A stretch of 64,000 nt of DNA from Paracoccaceae bacterium. Its GTDB lineage: Bacteria; Pseudomonadota; Alphaproteobacteria; Rhodobacterales; Rhodobacteraceae. The stretch is taken from the NCBI GenBank assembly GCA_019911965.1, contig JAIOJF010000042.1:159202-223201 (forward strand). The letters run 5' to 3'. The notes under the pieces are model-generated. The model was given only the letters and a program-made list of their open reading frames with translations. It was not told the origin of the DNA and searched no databases. Positions 29,423 through 38,476 of the stretch are shown one piece after another. Numbering within the stretch: the stretch's first letter is position 1; each line of letters starts with the position of its first letter. A program made the translations under genes and the position numbers.

Positions 29423-29883
29423 TGACCCCGATGGCCGCGCCAGATCCGGGAGGCGGTGCCAAGCTCAGGCTGCGCTGCTGGCTGGCGATGCTGAAGGCAA
29501 CCAAGCGGGTGGAAAACGATATCCGCGACCGCCTGCGCCGCGAATTCGATACCACCCTGCCCCGGTTCGACGTGATGGCGATGCTGTACAAGAACGCGGC
29601 CGGGCTGAAAATGTCGCAATTATCCAGCGAGATGATGGTATCGGCTGGCAATGTCACCGGCATCATCGACCGGCTGGTGGCGGACGGGCTGGTGATGCGG
29701 GTGTCGATCAAGGGGGATCGCCGGGCCACGCTGGTGCGGTTGACCCCAAAGGGCGAGGCGGACTTCACTTCGATGGCCGCGATACATGAAGGCTGGGTGG
29801 CGGAGATATTCGCCACGCTGGACGAGCGTGACCTGGATCACGCGATCAGGATTTTCAAACAGGTAAGGGAAAGCAGAACATGA
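29422..29883 (+). CDS. MarR-family regulator
   Basis: A 153-residue MarR protein. The winged-helix part (about 45-115) contains [63 protein letters not shown], with the wing GDRRA. MarR proteins in aromatic degradation clusters commonly respond to CoA thioesters. Here 2-aminobenzoyl-CoA is a natural candidate, which is inference. It lies inside the operon it may regulate, giving feedback. Start at 29422 overlaps the previous stop. Confidence 0.9.
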   Translation: MTPMAAPDPGGGAKLRLRCWLAMLKATKRVENDIRDRLRREFDTTLPRFDVMAMLYKNAAGLKMSQLSSEMMVSAGNVTGIIDRLVADGLVMRVSIKGDRRATLVRLTPKGEADFTSMAAIHEGWVAEIFATLDERDLDHAIRIFKQVRESRT

Positions 29884-30692
29884 CCAAGATGGCAGGGCTG
29901 AAGCCGAAACATTTCTTGTGGGAGGTCGACGGCGATGTCGCGGTGATCCGGCTGAACCATCCGGACCGCAAAAACCCGCTGACCTTCGACAGCTACGCCG
30001 AATTGCGCGACACGTTCCGCGATCTGGTCTATGCCGATGACATTCACGCGGTGGTGTTTGCCCCGAACGGCGGCAATTTCTGCTCGGGCGGCGATGTGCA
30101 TGACATTATCGGCCCGCTGGTGCGGATGGAAATGACCGATCTGCTGAAATTCACCCGCATGACCGGCGATCTGGTGAAGGCGATGCTGAATTGCGGCAAG
30201 CCGATCGTCTCGGCGGTGGATGGTGTGGCGGTGGGGGCCGGGGCGATCATCACGATGGCATCGGATTTCCGGCTGGCAACGCCCGACGCCGTGACCGCGT
30301 TCCTGTTCAACCGCGTCGGGCTGGCCGGTTGCGACATGGGGGCCTGTGCCATGCTGCCGCGCATCATCGGTCAGGGCCGGGCGGCGGAATTGCTGTATCT
30401 GGGGCGCGCGATGTCGGCGGATGAGGGCCTCGCCTGGGGTTATTTCAACGCGCTGCATTCGGCATCGGACCTGGAAGCCGCCGCGATGAAGCTGGCCAAG
30501 AAGCTTACCGCCGGGCCGACCTTCGCCAATGGCATCACCAAGACCCAGTTGAACCATGAATGGAACATGACGCCCGATCAGGCGATCGAGGCGGAAGCCC
30601 AGGCGCAGGCGATCTGCATGCAGACCGAGGATTTCGTGCGCGCCTACAAGGCCTTCGTGGCCAAGGAAAAACCGGTCTTCGAGGGCAATTGA
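29880..30692 (+). CDS. Enoyl-CoA hydratase/isomerase family protein
   Basis: A 270-residue crotonase-fold protein. The oxyanion-hole segments are present ([10 protein letters not shown] and [18 protein letters not shown]). The two catalytic glutamates of classical enoyl-CoA hydratases are not in place: the first position reads GAGAIITMA, and the second region reads [17 protein letters not shown] with an Asp instead. This resembles isomerase, hydrolase or ring-opening members more than hydratases. In a dearomatising CoA pathway, a C-C hydrolase or isomerase is needed, so the change may be functional. Overlaps MarR and acyl-CoA dehydrogenase genes by a few bases. Confidence 0.85.
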   Translation: MTKMAGLKPKHFLWEVDGDVAVIRLNHPDRKNPLTFDSYAELRDTFRDLVYADDIHAVVFAPNGGNFCSGGDVHDIIGPLVRMEMTDLLKFTRMTGDLVKAMLNCGKPIVSAVDGVAVGAGAIITMASDFRLATPDAVTAFLFNRVGLAGCDMGACAMLPRIIGQGRAAELLYLGRAMSADEGLAWGYFNALHSASDLEAAAMKLAKKLTAGPTFANGITKTQLNHEWNMTPDQAIEAEAQAQAICMQTEDFVRAYKAFVAKEKPVFEGN

Positions 30693-31834
30693 TGGCCGAT
30701 ACAACCTTCCTGACCTGGCCGTTTTTCGAGGATCGCCACCGCGAATTGTCGGCAGCTTTGGAGGCCTGGTGCGCCGCCAACCTGCCGGCGGATCACGGCG
30801 ATATCGATGCCGCCTGCAAGGGGCTGGTGGCCGATCTTGGCCGCGCCGGGTTCCTGCGCCATTCCGGCGCGGGCAAGGGCGAATCCCTGGATGTGCGGTC
30901 CCTGTGCCTGATCCGCGAAACGCTCGCCCGCCATGACGGCCTGGCCGATTTCGCCTTTGCCATGCAGGGGCTGGGCATGGGGGCGGTCAGCCTGTTCGGC
31001 TCGGACGAACAGCGGCTTTGGCTGGACAAGACCCGTGCGGGCAAGGCCCTGTCGGCCTTTGCGCTGACCGAACCGGCCTCGGGCTCGGACGTCGCAAACA
31101 TTGCCATGCGGGCGGAACGGCGCGGCGGTGACTATGTGCTGAACGGCGAAAAGACATGGATTTCCAATGGCGGTATTGCGGATGTCTACGTGGTGTTCGC
31201 ACGCACCGGCGAGGCACCGGGGGCCAAAGGGATTTCGGCCTTTCTGGTTCCGGCGGACACGCCGGGCCTGGAGATCGCCGAACGCCTTGAGGTGATCGCG
31301 CCGCATCCGCTGGCGCGGCTGCAATTTACCGATCTGGTGGTGCCCGAAGCGGCGATGATCGGCGCGCCCGGACAGGGCTTTCGCATCGCCATGTCGGTGC
31401 TTGATGTGTTCCGCTCGACCGTTGGTGCCGCCGCTCTGGGCTTTGCCCGCCGTGCGCTGGACGAGACATTGAGGCGCGCCACCACCCGCGAGGTGGCCGG
31501 AGCACCTTTGGCGGAATTGCAGATGGTGCAGGGCCATATCGCCGACATGGCGCTGGATATCGACGCCAGCGCCCTGCTGGTCTACCGCGCTGCCTGGACC
31601 AAGGATATGGGGGCCGCGAGGGTCAGCCGCGAGGCGGCGATGGCCAAGCTGCATGCCACCGACCACGCGCAATCGGTGATCGACAAGGCGGTGCAGATCC
31701 ACGGCGGCGACGGCGTGCGCAAGGGCACGGTGGTCGAAAGCCTCTACCGCGAAATCCGCGCCCTCAGGATTTACGAGGGCGCATCCGACGTGCAGAAAAT
31801 CATCATCGCCCGCCAGACACTGGGAGCACATTAG
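30692..31834 (+). CDS. Acyl-CoA dehydrogenase
   Basis: A 380-residue flavoprotein of normal size. Motifs: [50 protein letters not shown] (FAD and substrate region), [40 protein letters not shown] with the catalytic Glu in the YEGAS motif. It would introduce a double bond into a CoA ester and pass electrons to ETF. In this operon it likely acts after or before ring opening of the reduced aminobenzoyl-CoA product. I chose the ATG at 30692 that overlaps the upstream stop. Confidence 0.9.
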   Translation: MADTTFLTWPFFEDRHRELSAALEAWCAANLPADHGDIDAACKGLVADLGRAGFLRHSGAGKGESLDVRSLCLIRETLARHDGLADFAFAMQGLGMGAVSLFGSDEQRLWLDKTRAGKALSAFALTEPASGSDVANIAMRAERRGGDYVLNGEKTWISNGGIADVYVVFARTGEAPGAKGISAFLVPADTPGLEIAERLEVIAPHPLARLQFTDLVVPEAAMIGAPGQGFRIAMSVLDVFRSTVGAAALGFARRALDETLRRATTREVAGAPLAELQMVQGHIADMALDIDASALLVYRAAWTKDMGAARVSREAAMAKLHATDHAQSVIDKAVQIHGGDGVRKGTVVESLYREIRALRIYEGASDVQKIIIARQTLGAH

Positions 31835-33472
31835 ATGGCAAACGCGCTGAACCTCGGCCCGAGCGGCCATGTCGATACCTTTTCGCGCGACAACCTGCCG
31901 CCGCCGGATCAGTGGCCGGATTTCCTGCTGCAGGGATTCGATTATCCCGATTACATCAATATCGGCGTCGAACTCACTGATCGCGTGGTGGAAAAGGGGC
32001 TTGGCGACAATGTCGCGCTGATCGGAAATGGCCGCCAGCGGACCTATAAGGAACTGACCGACTGGACCAACCGGCTGGCGCATGCGCTGGTCGAGGATTA
32101 CGGCGTGAAGCCGGGCAACCGGGTGCTGATCCGTTCCGCCAACAACCCCGCGATGGTGGCCTGCTGGCTGGCGGCGACCAAGGCGGGCGCGGTGGTGATC
32201 AACACGATGCCGTTGCTGCGCGAAGGTGAATTGCGCCAGATCGTCGATATCGCCAAGGTGGAATTTGCACTGTGCGACAGCCGGATGATGGACGAGATCG
32301 TGGCCTGCGGCAAATCCTCGGATCACCTGAAAACCATCATTTCCTTTGACGGCACCGCCAATCACGACGCCGAACTGGACCGCGCCGCGCTGGCGAAATC
32401 GGTGAAATTCACCGCCGTGCAGACCGGGCGCGATGATGTCGCGCTGCTGGGCTTCACCAGCGGCACCACCGGCAAACCGAAGGCGACGATGCATTTTCAC
32501 CGCGATATCCTGATTATCGCCGACGGCTATGCCGCCGAGGTGCTGGGGGTCGGCCCCGATGACGTGTTCGTCGGCTCGCCGCCGCTGGCCTTCACCTTTG
32601 GCCTGGGCGGGCTGGCGGTGTTTCCGCTGCGCTTCGGGGCAACCGCGACCTTGCTGGAAACCGCCACGCCGGCCAACATGATCGAGATCATCGAGACCTA
32701 CAAGGCGACCATCTGTTTCACCGCACCAACCGCCTACCGGGTGATGCTGCGGGCGATGGAGGAGGGGGCCGATCTCAGCAGCCTGCGCTGCGCGGTTTCG
32801 GCCGGGGAAACCCTGCCCGCGCCGGTCTATGACGAATGGCTGGCGAAAACCGGCAAGCCGATGCTGGACGGCATCGGCGCGACCGAGATGCTGCATATCT
32901 TCATTTCCAACCGCTTTGGCGAGTCCAAGGCCGCCTGCACCGGCAAGCCAGTGACCGGCTACATCGCGCGGATTGTCGATGACGAGATGAACGAACTGCC
33001 CGATGGCGAGGCCGGGCGACTGGCGGTGAAAGGGCCGACCGGGTGCCGATATCTGGGGGATGCACGCCAGAAAATCTACGTGCGCGACGGCTGGAACATC
33101 ACCGGCGACACCTTCATGCGCGACGGCGACGGGTTTTATCATTTCGCCGCGCGCAGCGACGACATGATCATTTCCGCTGGCTACAACATCGCCGGCCCCG
33201 AGGTCGAGGCGGCGTTGCTGGCGCATGATTTCGTGGTGGAATGCGGCGTGATCGGCGCACCGGACGACGCGCGCGGCATGATCGTCGAAGCGCATGTGGT
33301 GCTGGAGGCGGGCGTGCCGCCCAGCCCGGAAACCATCAGGATATTGCAGGATCACGTGAAAGCGCTGATCGCGCCTTACAAATATCCCCGCTCGGTCAAA
33401 TTCATCGAGGCCCTGCCAAAAACCCAGACCGGCAAGGTGCAGCGTTTCCGCCTGCGTGAAGGGCAACCATGA
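31835..33472 (+). CDS. abmG: 2-aminobenzoate-CoA ligase (benzoate-CoA ligase family)
   Basis: A 545-residue adenylate-forming enzyme. The P-loop is GFTSGTTGKPKATMHFHRD, followed by GIGATEMLHIFISNR, the hinge/acyl-ligase region DGWNITGDTFMRDGDGFYHFAARSDDMIISAGYNI, and the C-terminal lysine in PKTQTGKVQRFRLR. Family similarity is to benzoate/aminobenzoate-CoA ligases. With the monooxygenase/reductase in the same operon and kynureninase next to it, anthranilate is the natural substrate: anthranilate + ATP + CoA gives 2-aminobenzoyl-CoA. It begins directly after the acyl-CoA dehydrogenase stop. Confidence 0.85.
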   Translation: MANALNLGPSGHVDTFSRDNLPPPDQWPDFLLQGFDYPDYINIGVELTDRVVEKGLGDNVALIGNGRQRTYKELTDWTNRLAHALVEDYGVKPGNRVLIRSANNPAMVACWLAATKAGAVVINTMPLLREGELRQIVDIAKVEFALCDSRMMDEIVACGKSSDHLKTIISFDGTANHDAELDRAALAKSVKFTAVQTGRDDVALLGFTSGTTGKPKATMHFHRDILIIADGYAAEVLGVGPDDVFVGSPPLAFTFGLGGLAVFPLRFGATATLLETATPANMIEIIETYKATICFTAPTAYRVMLRAMEEGADLSSLRCAVSAGETLPAPVYDEWLAKTGKPMLDGIGATEMLHIFISNRFGESKAACTGKPVTGYIARIVDDEMNELPDGEAGRLAVKGPTGCRYLGDARQKIYVRDGWNITGDTFMRDGDGFYHFAARSDDMIISAGYNIAGPEVEAALLAHDFVVECGVIGAPDDARGMIVEAHVVLEAGVPPSPETIRILQDHVKALIAPYKYPRSVKFIEALPKTQTGKVQRFRLREGQP

Positions 33473-33497
33473 TTTCCGCGTCGATGAAAGGACCGAG

Positions 33498-34691
33498 ATG
33501 ACCGATTTTGCCACCACCAGGGCGCGGTTCCACCTGCCCGAAGGCGTGATCTATCTGGACGGCAATTCGCTGGGGCCAATGCCGCTGGCGGCGCCGGGCC
33601 ATGTCAGCGCGATGATGCAGGGCGAATGGGCCGAAATGCTGATCACCGGCTGGAACAAGGCCGGCTGGATGGAGCTGGCCACCGGCATCGGTAATCGCGT
33701 CGGGCGGCTGATCGGGGCGGAGCCGGGGCATGTGGTGATGGGCGACACGCTGTCGATCAAGGTCTATCAGGCGCTGGCTTCGGCGCTGGAGCTGAACCCC
33801 GGGCGAAAGGTGGTGCTGAGCGATAACGGCAACTTCCCGTCCGATCTCTATATCGCGGATGGCTTGCTGAAATCACTTGGCACGGAATATGAGCTTCGGG
33901 TTGTAAGCCCCGAGGATGTCGCGGAAAATATCACCGACGATCTGGCGGTAATGATGCTGACCGAGGTGGATTATCGCACCGGGCGCAAGCATGACATGGC
34001 GGCGCTGACCAAAGCCGCCCATGCCAAAGGTGTGATCACAATCTGGGATCTGGCGCATTCCGCCGGGGCGATCCCGGTCGATCTGGCCGGGTGCAAGGCG
34101 GATTTCGCGGTTGGCTGTTCTTACAAATACCTGAACGGCGGCCCCGGCGCGCCGGCCTTTATCTATGTCAATCCGAAATGGGTGGATCAGGCGCGTCCGG
34201 CGCTGTCGGGCTGGCTGGGGCATGAAGCGCCGTTCGCCTTCGATCTGGATTATCGCCCCGGTGCGGGGATCGAGCGGATGCGTGTCGGCACGCCGCCGGT
34301 GATCGCGCTGAAGGCGCTGGAAACCGCGCTGGATATCTGGGACATGACCTCGATGGCCGAGGTGCGCAGCGCGTCCATTGCGCTGTGCGATCAGTTCATC
34401 GCCGGGGTCGAGGCCGCCTGCCCCCAGCTTACCCTGCATTCACCGCGCAACGGCGCGGATCGCGGCAGCCAGGTCTCGTTCCGCTTCGACGATGGCTTTG
34501 CCGCCGTGCAGGCGCTGATCGCGCGCGGCGTGATCGGCGATTTCCGTGCGCCGGACGTGATGCGCTTTGGCTTCACGCCGCTTTATGTCAGCCCGGGCGA
34601 CGTGGCGGCGGCGGTCGATATCATTGCCGATGTCATCAGCAACCGGCTGTATGACCGGCCGGAATACCGCTTGAAGGGGCGCGTCACATGA
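33498..34691 (+). CDS. kynU: Kynureninase
   Basis: A 397-residue PLP enzyme. Visible motifs: [14 protein letters not shown] at the start, [71 protein letters not shown] with the PLP Asp, and [18 protein letters not shown] with the PLP Lys. It cleaves kynurenine to anthranilate and alanine. I chose the ATG at 33498, eight bases after AAAGGA; an upstream in-frame ATG at 33456 overlaps the ligase gene. It feeds the CoA ligase encoded just upstream. Confidence 0.95.
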   Translation: MTDFATTRARFHLPEGVIYLDGNSLGPMPLAAPGHVSAMMQGEWAEMLITGWNKAGWMELATGIGNRVGRLIGAEPGHVVMGDTLSIKVYQALASALELNPGRKVVLSDNGNFPSDLYIADGLLKSLGTEYELRVVSPEDVAENITDDLAVMMLTEVDYRTGRKHDMAALTKAAHAKGVITIWDLAHSAGAIPVDLAGCKADFAVGCSYKYLNGGPGAPAFIYVNPKWVDQARPALSGWLGHEAPFAFDLDYRPGAGIERMRVGTPPVIALKALETALDIWDMTSMAEVRSASIALCDQFIAGVEAACPQLTLHSPRNGADRGSQVSFRFDDGFAAVQALIARGVIGDFRAPDVMRFGFTPLYVSPGDVAAAVDIIADVISNRLYDRPEYRLKGRVT

Positions 34692-35524
34692 CCAGGGATT
34701 ACGATCCGGCCCGGGAAGGCGCCACCATGTCGTTTGACGGGCGGATGTCTTATGGCGATTACCTGCATCTGGAAAAGGTGCTGTCGGCGCAGCATACCCG
34801 CACCGAGGCGCATGACGAATTGCTGTTCATCATCCAACACCAGACCTCGGAATTATGGATGAAGCTGGCGCTGCACGAGGTTGCGGCGGCGCGCAACGCC
34901 ATCCGCCAGGACGATCTGCAACCCGCCTTCAAGATGCTGTCGCGGGTGGCGCGGATATTCGAGCAGTTGAACAATGCCTGGGATGTGCTGCGCACCATGA
35001 CCCCCAGCGAATATTCGCGGTTCCGTGACGGGCTGGGGCAATCCTCGGGCTTTCAGTCCTACCAGTACCGCTTGATTGAATACACCATCGGCAACCGCAA
35101 TGCCGCGATGCTGAAGCCGCATGAACACCGCGCCGATATCCACGCCATGCTGAAAGCGGAACTCGCCCGCCCCAGCCTATATGACGAGGCGATCCGCCTG
35201 CTGGACCGGCGCGGCATCAAGGTGCCCGAGCGCGTTCTGCAACGCGATGTCAGCCAGACGCACAGCCCCGATGACGGCGTGATCAAGGCCTGGAAGATCA
35301 TCTACCAATCGCCGGAAACCCATTGGGAATTGTACGAGCTGGCGGAAAAACTGGTGGATTTCGAGGATTACTTCCGCCGCTGGCGGTTCAACCATGTCAC
35401 CACGGTTGAACGCATCATCGGCTTCAAGCGCGGCACCGGCGGCACCACCGGCATTGCCTATCTGAAGCGCATGCTGTCGGTCGAACTGTTCCCCGAACTC
35501 TGGTATCTGAGGACCGAATTATGA
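34688..35524 (+). CDS. kynA: Tryptophan 2,3-dioxygenase
   Basis: A 278-residue heme enzyme. Family motifs: [35 protein letters not shown] with the active-site His, [16 protein letters not shown] with the substrate Arg, and [28 protein letters not shown], where the His binds heme and the Thr-Gly loop closes the pocket. It opens the indole ring of tryptophan to N-formylkynurenine. Start at 34688 overlaps kynU; an alternative Met lies 13 codons in. The formamidase for the next step is not in the operon. Confidence 0.96.
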   Translation: MTRDYDPAREGATMSFDGRMSYGDYLHLEKVLSAQHTRTEAHDELLFIIQHQTSELWMKLALHEVAAARNAIRQDDLQPAFKMLSRVARIFEQLNNAWDVLRTMTPSEYSRFRDGLGQSSGFQSYQYRLIEYTIGNRNAAMLKPHEHRADIHAMLKAELARPSLYDEAIRLLDRRGIKVPERVLQRDVSQTHSPDDGVIKAWKIIYQSPETHWELYELAEKLVDFEDYFRRWRFNHVTTVERIIGFKRGTGGTTGIAYLKRMLSVELFPELWYLRTEL

Positions 35525-35922
35525 GCTGGCGCACCCAACGCCGCGCCGAGTTTCAGCATTGCGACGCGCATGGCATCGTGTTCTTTCCGCGCTACCTTGA
35601 AATGGTCGATTCAGTGATCGAGCAATATTTCCGCGAGCATGTAGGCTACGACTTCCACAAGATGCATGTGGTGGATCACCGGGGGGTGCCGACGGCGCTC
35701 CTTAATATTGAGTTTCACGCGCCGAGCTATCTGGAAGACCTGCTGGATTTCGACCTGAGCGTTGAACGCGCCGGCAAAGCCAGCGTCACCATCCGGATCG
35801 TGATTTCCTCGGGCGATGAGACCCGGGTGAGCCTGACCACCACCCGCGTGCAGGCGGATATGACCACCCGCCGCTCGACACCCTGGCACGACCATGTGCG
35901 CGAAAAACTGAATGCGACCTGA
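35521..35922 (+). CDS. Acyl-CoA thioesterase (4-hydroxybenzoyl-CoA thioesterase family)
   Basis: A 133-residue hotdog-fold protein. The catalytic helix motif is [27 protein letters not shown], with the Asp that defines the 4HBT family (DxxGxVxxxxY). It could release a free acid from a CoA intermediate, or rescue stalled aryl-CoA esters and free CoA. It is coupled by overlap to kynA and followed by a Rid gene. Its true substrate is open. Confidence 0.88.
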   Translation: MSWRTQRRAEFQHCDAHGIVFFPRYLEMVDSVIEQYFREHVGYDFHKMHVVDHRGVPTALLNIEFHAPSYLEDLLDFDLSVERAGKASVTIRIVISSGDETRVSLTTTRVQADMTTRRSTPWHDHVREKLNAT

Positions 35923-35935
35923 CAGGAGCGCCCCG

Positions 35936-36343
35936 ATGGCCGATTATGCTCATGAATTACTGAACCCTAAAAACTGGAAACCCGCCAAGGGCTATGCCAA
36001 TGGCGTGGCGGCCTCGGGGCGGATGGTGTTTCTGGGCGGCCATATCGGTTGGACCGGCGAGCAGGTGTTTGAAACCGACGATTTCATCGGCCAGGTCGAT
36101 CAATGCCTGCAAAACATAATTGAGGTTCTGGCCGAGGCCGGGGGCGGGCCGGAGCATATCGTGCGGATGACGTGGTATATCACCGACAAGCAGGAATACC
36201 TGGCGCGCCTGAAAGAGATGGGCGGGGTCTATCGCGCCCGGATGGGCCGCAATTTCCCGGCAATGGCGATGGTGCAGGTGGCAGGGCTGATCGAAGACCG
36301 CGCCAAGGTCGAGATCGAGGCGACGGCGGTGCTGCCGGACTGA
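35936..36343 (+). CDS. Rid-family (YjgF/YER057c/UK114) protein
   Basis: A 135-residue Rid protein. The fold landmarks are present: NGVAASGRMVFLGGHIGW, FIGQVDQCLQNIIEVLAEAGGGPEHIVRMTWYITD, and MVQVAGLIEDRAKVEIEATAVL. The position of the catalytic Arg of RidA (in the P-x-R of 'FPARsxVxV') reads FPAMAMVQV, with Met instead, so this is not a classical RidA. In this pathway an enamine/imine CoA ester is formed, so a Rid-like deaminase or binding role would fit. It is the last gene of the operon and converges with zapA. Confidence 0.88.
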   Translation: MADYAHELLNPKNWKPAKGYANGVAASGRMVFLGGHIGWTGEQVFETDDFIGQVDQCLQNIIEVLAEAGGGPEHIVRMTWYITDKQEYLARLKEMGGVYRARMGRNFPAMAMVQVAGLIEDRAKVEIEATAVLPD

Positions 36344-36358
36344 TAAAGGCTTATGCCG

Positions 36359-36754
36359 TCAGGCCGATTTCCGCTCCAATTCGCCCGCCAGTTTTTCGGC
36401 CCGTTCGGTCAGCGCCGCAAGTGTCTGCACCACCTCGTCGGGCACCACCGGCACCTCAATGCGGACTTCGACCTTTTCGGGTGCCACATCTGCCACCGGC
36501 GGCACGGCGCGGGCCTGTTCGGCCATGCGATGCTCCAGCGCGCGCAATTCCTCTTCCAGACCGGCGGTCTTGTCGGCCAGCATCAGCCCGGCCATCAGCA
36601 ACATGCGTTCTTCCGGCACCCGGCCCATCGCTTCGGCCAGCGCCTGCGCCTCAACGTCCAGCAGGCTGGCAGCGGATTGCAGGAATTGTTCCTCGCCTTC
36701 CTGGCAGGCAACCTGGAACACCCGGCCGCCGATATGGATGTCAACTTCTGGCAT
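36359..36754 (-). CDS. zapA: Cell division protein ZapA
   Basis: A 131-residue ZapA. The N-terminal fold is MPEVDIHIGGRVFQVACQEGEEQFLQSAASLLDVEAQALAEAMGRVPEERMLLMAGLMLAD, followed by a coiled-coil and a Pro/Val-rich stretch with another helix. ZapA stabilises the FtsZ ring. The start codon lies inside the end of the coiled-coil gene upstream (14-bp overlap). Longer than E. coli ZapA by about 20 residues. Confidence 0.88.
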   Translation of the reverse strand: MPEVDIHIGGRVFQVACQEGEEQFLQSAASLLDVEAQALAEAMGRVPEERMLLMAGLMLADKTAGLEEELRALEHRMAEQARAVPPVADVAPEKVEVRIEVPVVPDEVVQTLAALTERAEKLAGELERKSA

Positions 36755-37688
36755 CGGCCTTGGCCTCCATCAGGGGTTTCAGTTCCGCAAGGATCGTGTC
36801 CATTTCATCAATATCCGCCGCCCGGGTCGCCTTCAGCGCCTCCAGTTCGGCCTGCATCGAGGCATTGATCGCCTCGGCATCGCCCAGCATTTCGGCATTG
36901 CGCGACCTCAGGATCGCATTGGATTCGCGCAACTGGCCATTGGCGTCCTTCAGGCGCTGGAATTGCACGTCCTGGCTTTCGATACGCGCATTCAGGCGTG
37001 CGATGTCGTCTTCCAGTTCGGCCACCCGGCCCTCGGCTTCGCTATCCTGATCGCGCAGCGCTGCAAGCTCGGCTTCAACGCGGGCACGCGCCGCGCGGGC
37101 CTCGGCAATGCTGTTTTCCATCTGACCGACCGCCGCTTCAGCCGCCGAAAGCCGCGCTTCGGCCTGTTGGCGTGCGGCATTGGCCTCTTTCAGGGCGATG
37201 TCCAACTTGGCGCGCTCGCTTTCGGATTGCTCCTTGACATCGGCAAGTGCGGCTTCGGCATCAATGCGGGCCTCGTCGGCGATGCGGCGGCTGGCTTCGG
37301 CGCTGTCGCGGGCTGCTTCTGCCTGTTTCAGCGTGGCGGCAACCGCCTGGCCGGCCTTTTCCGCCGATTCGCGGGCATTGCGCAGATCCTGCATCGTGGC
37401 CTCCGCCTGAAGGCGGGCTTTCTCGGCCTCCTCCAGCCGGCGCTTCCAGTTCGCCGCCGCCGCGCGTTCTGCATCCAGATCGGCGCGTTCCTCGGCCAGC
37501 GTGGCTTCGAGTTCCTCGATCAGGTCGGCATCGCGCTGACGCAGGCGATCATCTTCCTGATGGCGCGTCGCACCCTGCCCGGCCAGACGCGAAATCTTGT
37601 CCAGCGCAGCCGCGAGACGCGCCTGATATTGTTCTAATTCGTCCATATCCCTGTCGTCATCCGCCGTCGGGTCGAATCGCCCGTCCAT
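36741..37688 (-). CDS. Long coiled-coil protein upstream of zapA
   Basis: About 315 residues, almost entirely alpha-helical heptads (DELEQYQARLAAALDKISRL ... EAEKARLQAEATMQDLRNARESAEKAGQAVAATL ... RARVEAELAALRDQ). Alanine, Glu and Arg dominate; no enzyme motif is seen. Its end overlaps zapA, so it may act with ZapA at the division site; that is inferred from linkage. The start could be 37688 (used here) or the Met at 37646; neither has a strong RBS. Confidence 0.75.
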   Translation of the reverse strand: MDGRFDPTADDDRDMDELEQYQARLAAALDKISRLAGQGATRHQEDDRLRQRDADLIEELEATLAEERADLDAERAAAANWKRRLEEAEKARLQAEATMQDLRNARESAEKAGQAVAATLKQAEAARDSAEASRRIADEARIDAEAALADVKEQSESERAKLDIALKEANAARQQAEARLSAAEAAVGQMENSIAEARAARARVEAELAALRDQDSEAEGRVAELEDDIARLNARIESQDVQFQRLKDANGQLRESNAILRSRNAEMLGDAEAINASMQAELEALKATRAADIDEMDTILAELKPLMEAKADARS

Positions 37689-37859
37689 GATCTTCGTTAT
37701 TCTAACCAATGTTCCACAGGATTTCCCCCCCAAATTCCCGAACAGGGCCCGGCAACGCCAATGCGCCGCATCCTGGCCTGTGGCCGGGCGTGATTTTTCC
37801 ATCGCCGTGGTGGCGCACAACCGCTAGTCTTGTGCATCCGCAACCCGAAGGCCGCCCGC

Positions 37860-38003
37860 ATGGACAACAAGACCGCCCTGGTTCTGGCCCTGATGATCAT
37901 CGCCCTGTTCGTCGTCGATCAGGCCTATCTCGGCTGGGATATCCACCTGTTTCTGGCCCGCGAATTCCTGCGACTCGTCGATTGGGTCGCGTTCTGGCGC
38001 TGA
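37860..38003 (+). CDS. Small single-pass membrane protein (47 aa)
   Basis: A 47-codon frame beginning MDNKTALVLALMIIALFVVDQ and ending LVDWVAFWR. One membrane helix is near the N-terminus and a second amphipathic part follows. RBS GAAGG lies 8 bases before the ATG. Similar very short proteins with a 'WVAFWR'-type end are familiar at this place in Rhodobacteraceae, but I know no function. It is divergent from the coiled-coil gene and followed by ftsB. Confidence 0.7.
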   Translation: MDNKTALVLALMIIALFVVDQAYLGWDIHLFLAREFLRLVDWVAFWR

Positions 38004-38026
38004 CGGCGAGATAGGGGATTCCCAAA

Positions 38027-38050
38027 CGAATCACATTATGCGATGATTCG
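38027..38050. promoter_or_regulatory. Inverted repeat with two GANTC sites upstream of ftsB
   Basis: CGAATCA (38027-38033) and TGATTCG (38044-38050) form a 7-bp inverted repeat; each arm holds a GANTC sequence (38028-38032 GAATC, 38045-38049 GATTC), the CcrM methylation site of alphaproteobacteria. It is 42 bp before the ftsB start, so methylation-dependent control is possible. Confidence 0.4.
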
Positions 38051-38091
38051 CTTGAAGGCCGCCGCAGAGTGGCCGAAAGGCAGAGCGGACA

Positions 38092-38394
38092 ATGGAATCC
38101 AAGCGCAGAAAACTGGCGGTCAGTACGGTGGCGATCATCCTCGCCACCCTCTCCCTCGCCGCCTATTTCACCTTTGCCGCGGTTCAGGGCGAGTTCGGAG
38201 TTTTCCGCCGCCTGCAGGTCGAGGCACAGGCAAACGCGCTGACCGCAGAACTGACCAGACTTCAGGTCGCCACCGCGACGATGCAGAACAAGACACGACG
38301 GATGTCGGACACCTATCTTGATCTGGACCTTCTTGACGAACAGGCCCGTAAGGTGCTGGGCCTGGTTCGCGGCGACGAAATAGTGATACGCTGA
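38092..38394 (+). CDS. FtsB/DivIC-type septum formation initiator
   Basis: A 100-residue protein with a short basic N-terminus (MESKRRK), one membrane segment (about 9-32) and a periplasmic coiled coil (FRRLQVEAQANALTAELTRLQVATATMQNKTRRM), ending with DLLDEQARKVLGLVRGDEIVI, the FtsB family end pattern. It would join FtsL and FtsQ in the divisome. It is followed by a strong terminator and the pdh promoter; this linkage is common in the order. Confidence 0.85.
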   Translation: MESKRRKLAVSTVAIILATLSLAAYFTFAAVQGEFGVFRRLQVEAQANALTAELTRLQVATATMQNKTRRMSDTYLDLDLLDEQARKVLGLVRGDEIVIR

Positions 38395-38424
38395 TCCTCC
38401 AAACCCAGCCGGACACTTGTCCTG

Positions 38425-38447
38425 ATCCCCGCGAGGGGATTTTTTTT
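38425..38447 (+). terminator. Rho-independent terminator after ftsB
   Basis: ATCCCC-GCGA-GGGGAT stem-loop (38425-38440) followed by seven T. It is 30 bp after the ftsB stop and isolates the pdh operon. Confidence 0.85.
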
Positions 38448-38474
38448 GCAATCCGCGCCGAAATGCTGTAATAT
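38446..38474 (+). promoter_or_regulatory. pdhA promoter
   Basis: TTGCAA (38446-38451), 17-base spacer, TAATAT (38469-38474). The expected start of transcription (about 38481) falls within the palindrome 38477-38494. Confidence 0.6.
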
Positions 38475-38476
38475 TT

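Noticed and set aside
37689..37859. Possible 6S RNA near zapA, as in E. coli
   Set aside because: The gap upstream of the coiled-coil gene has one 7-bp inverted repeat (GCCCGGC/GCCGGGC at 37747-37789) but no long closing stem with a central bubble. There is no room downstream of zapA. A covariance search would be needed.
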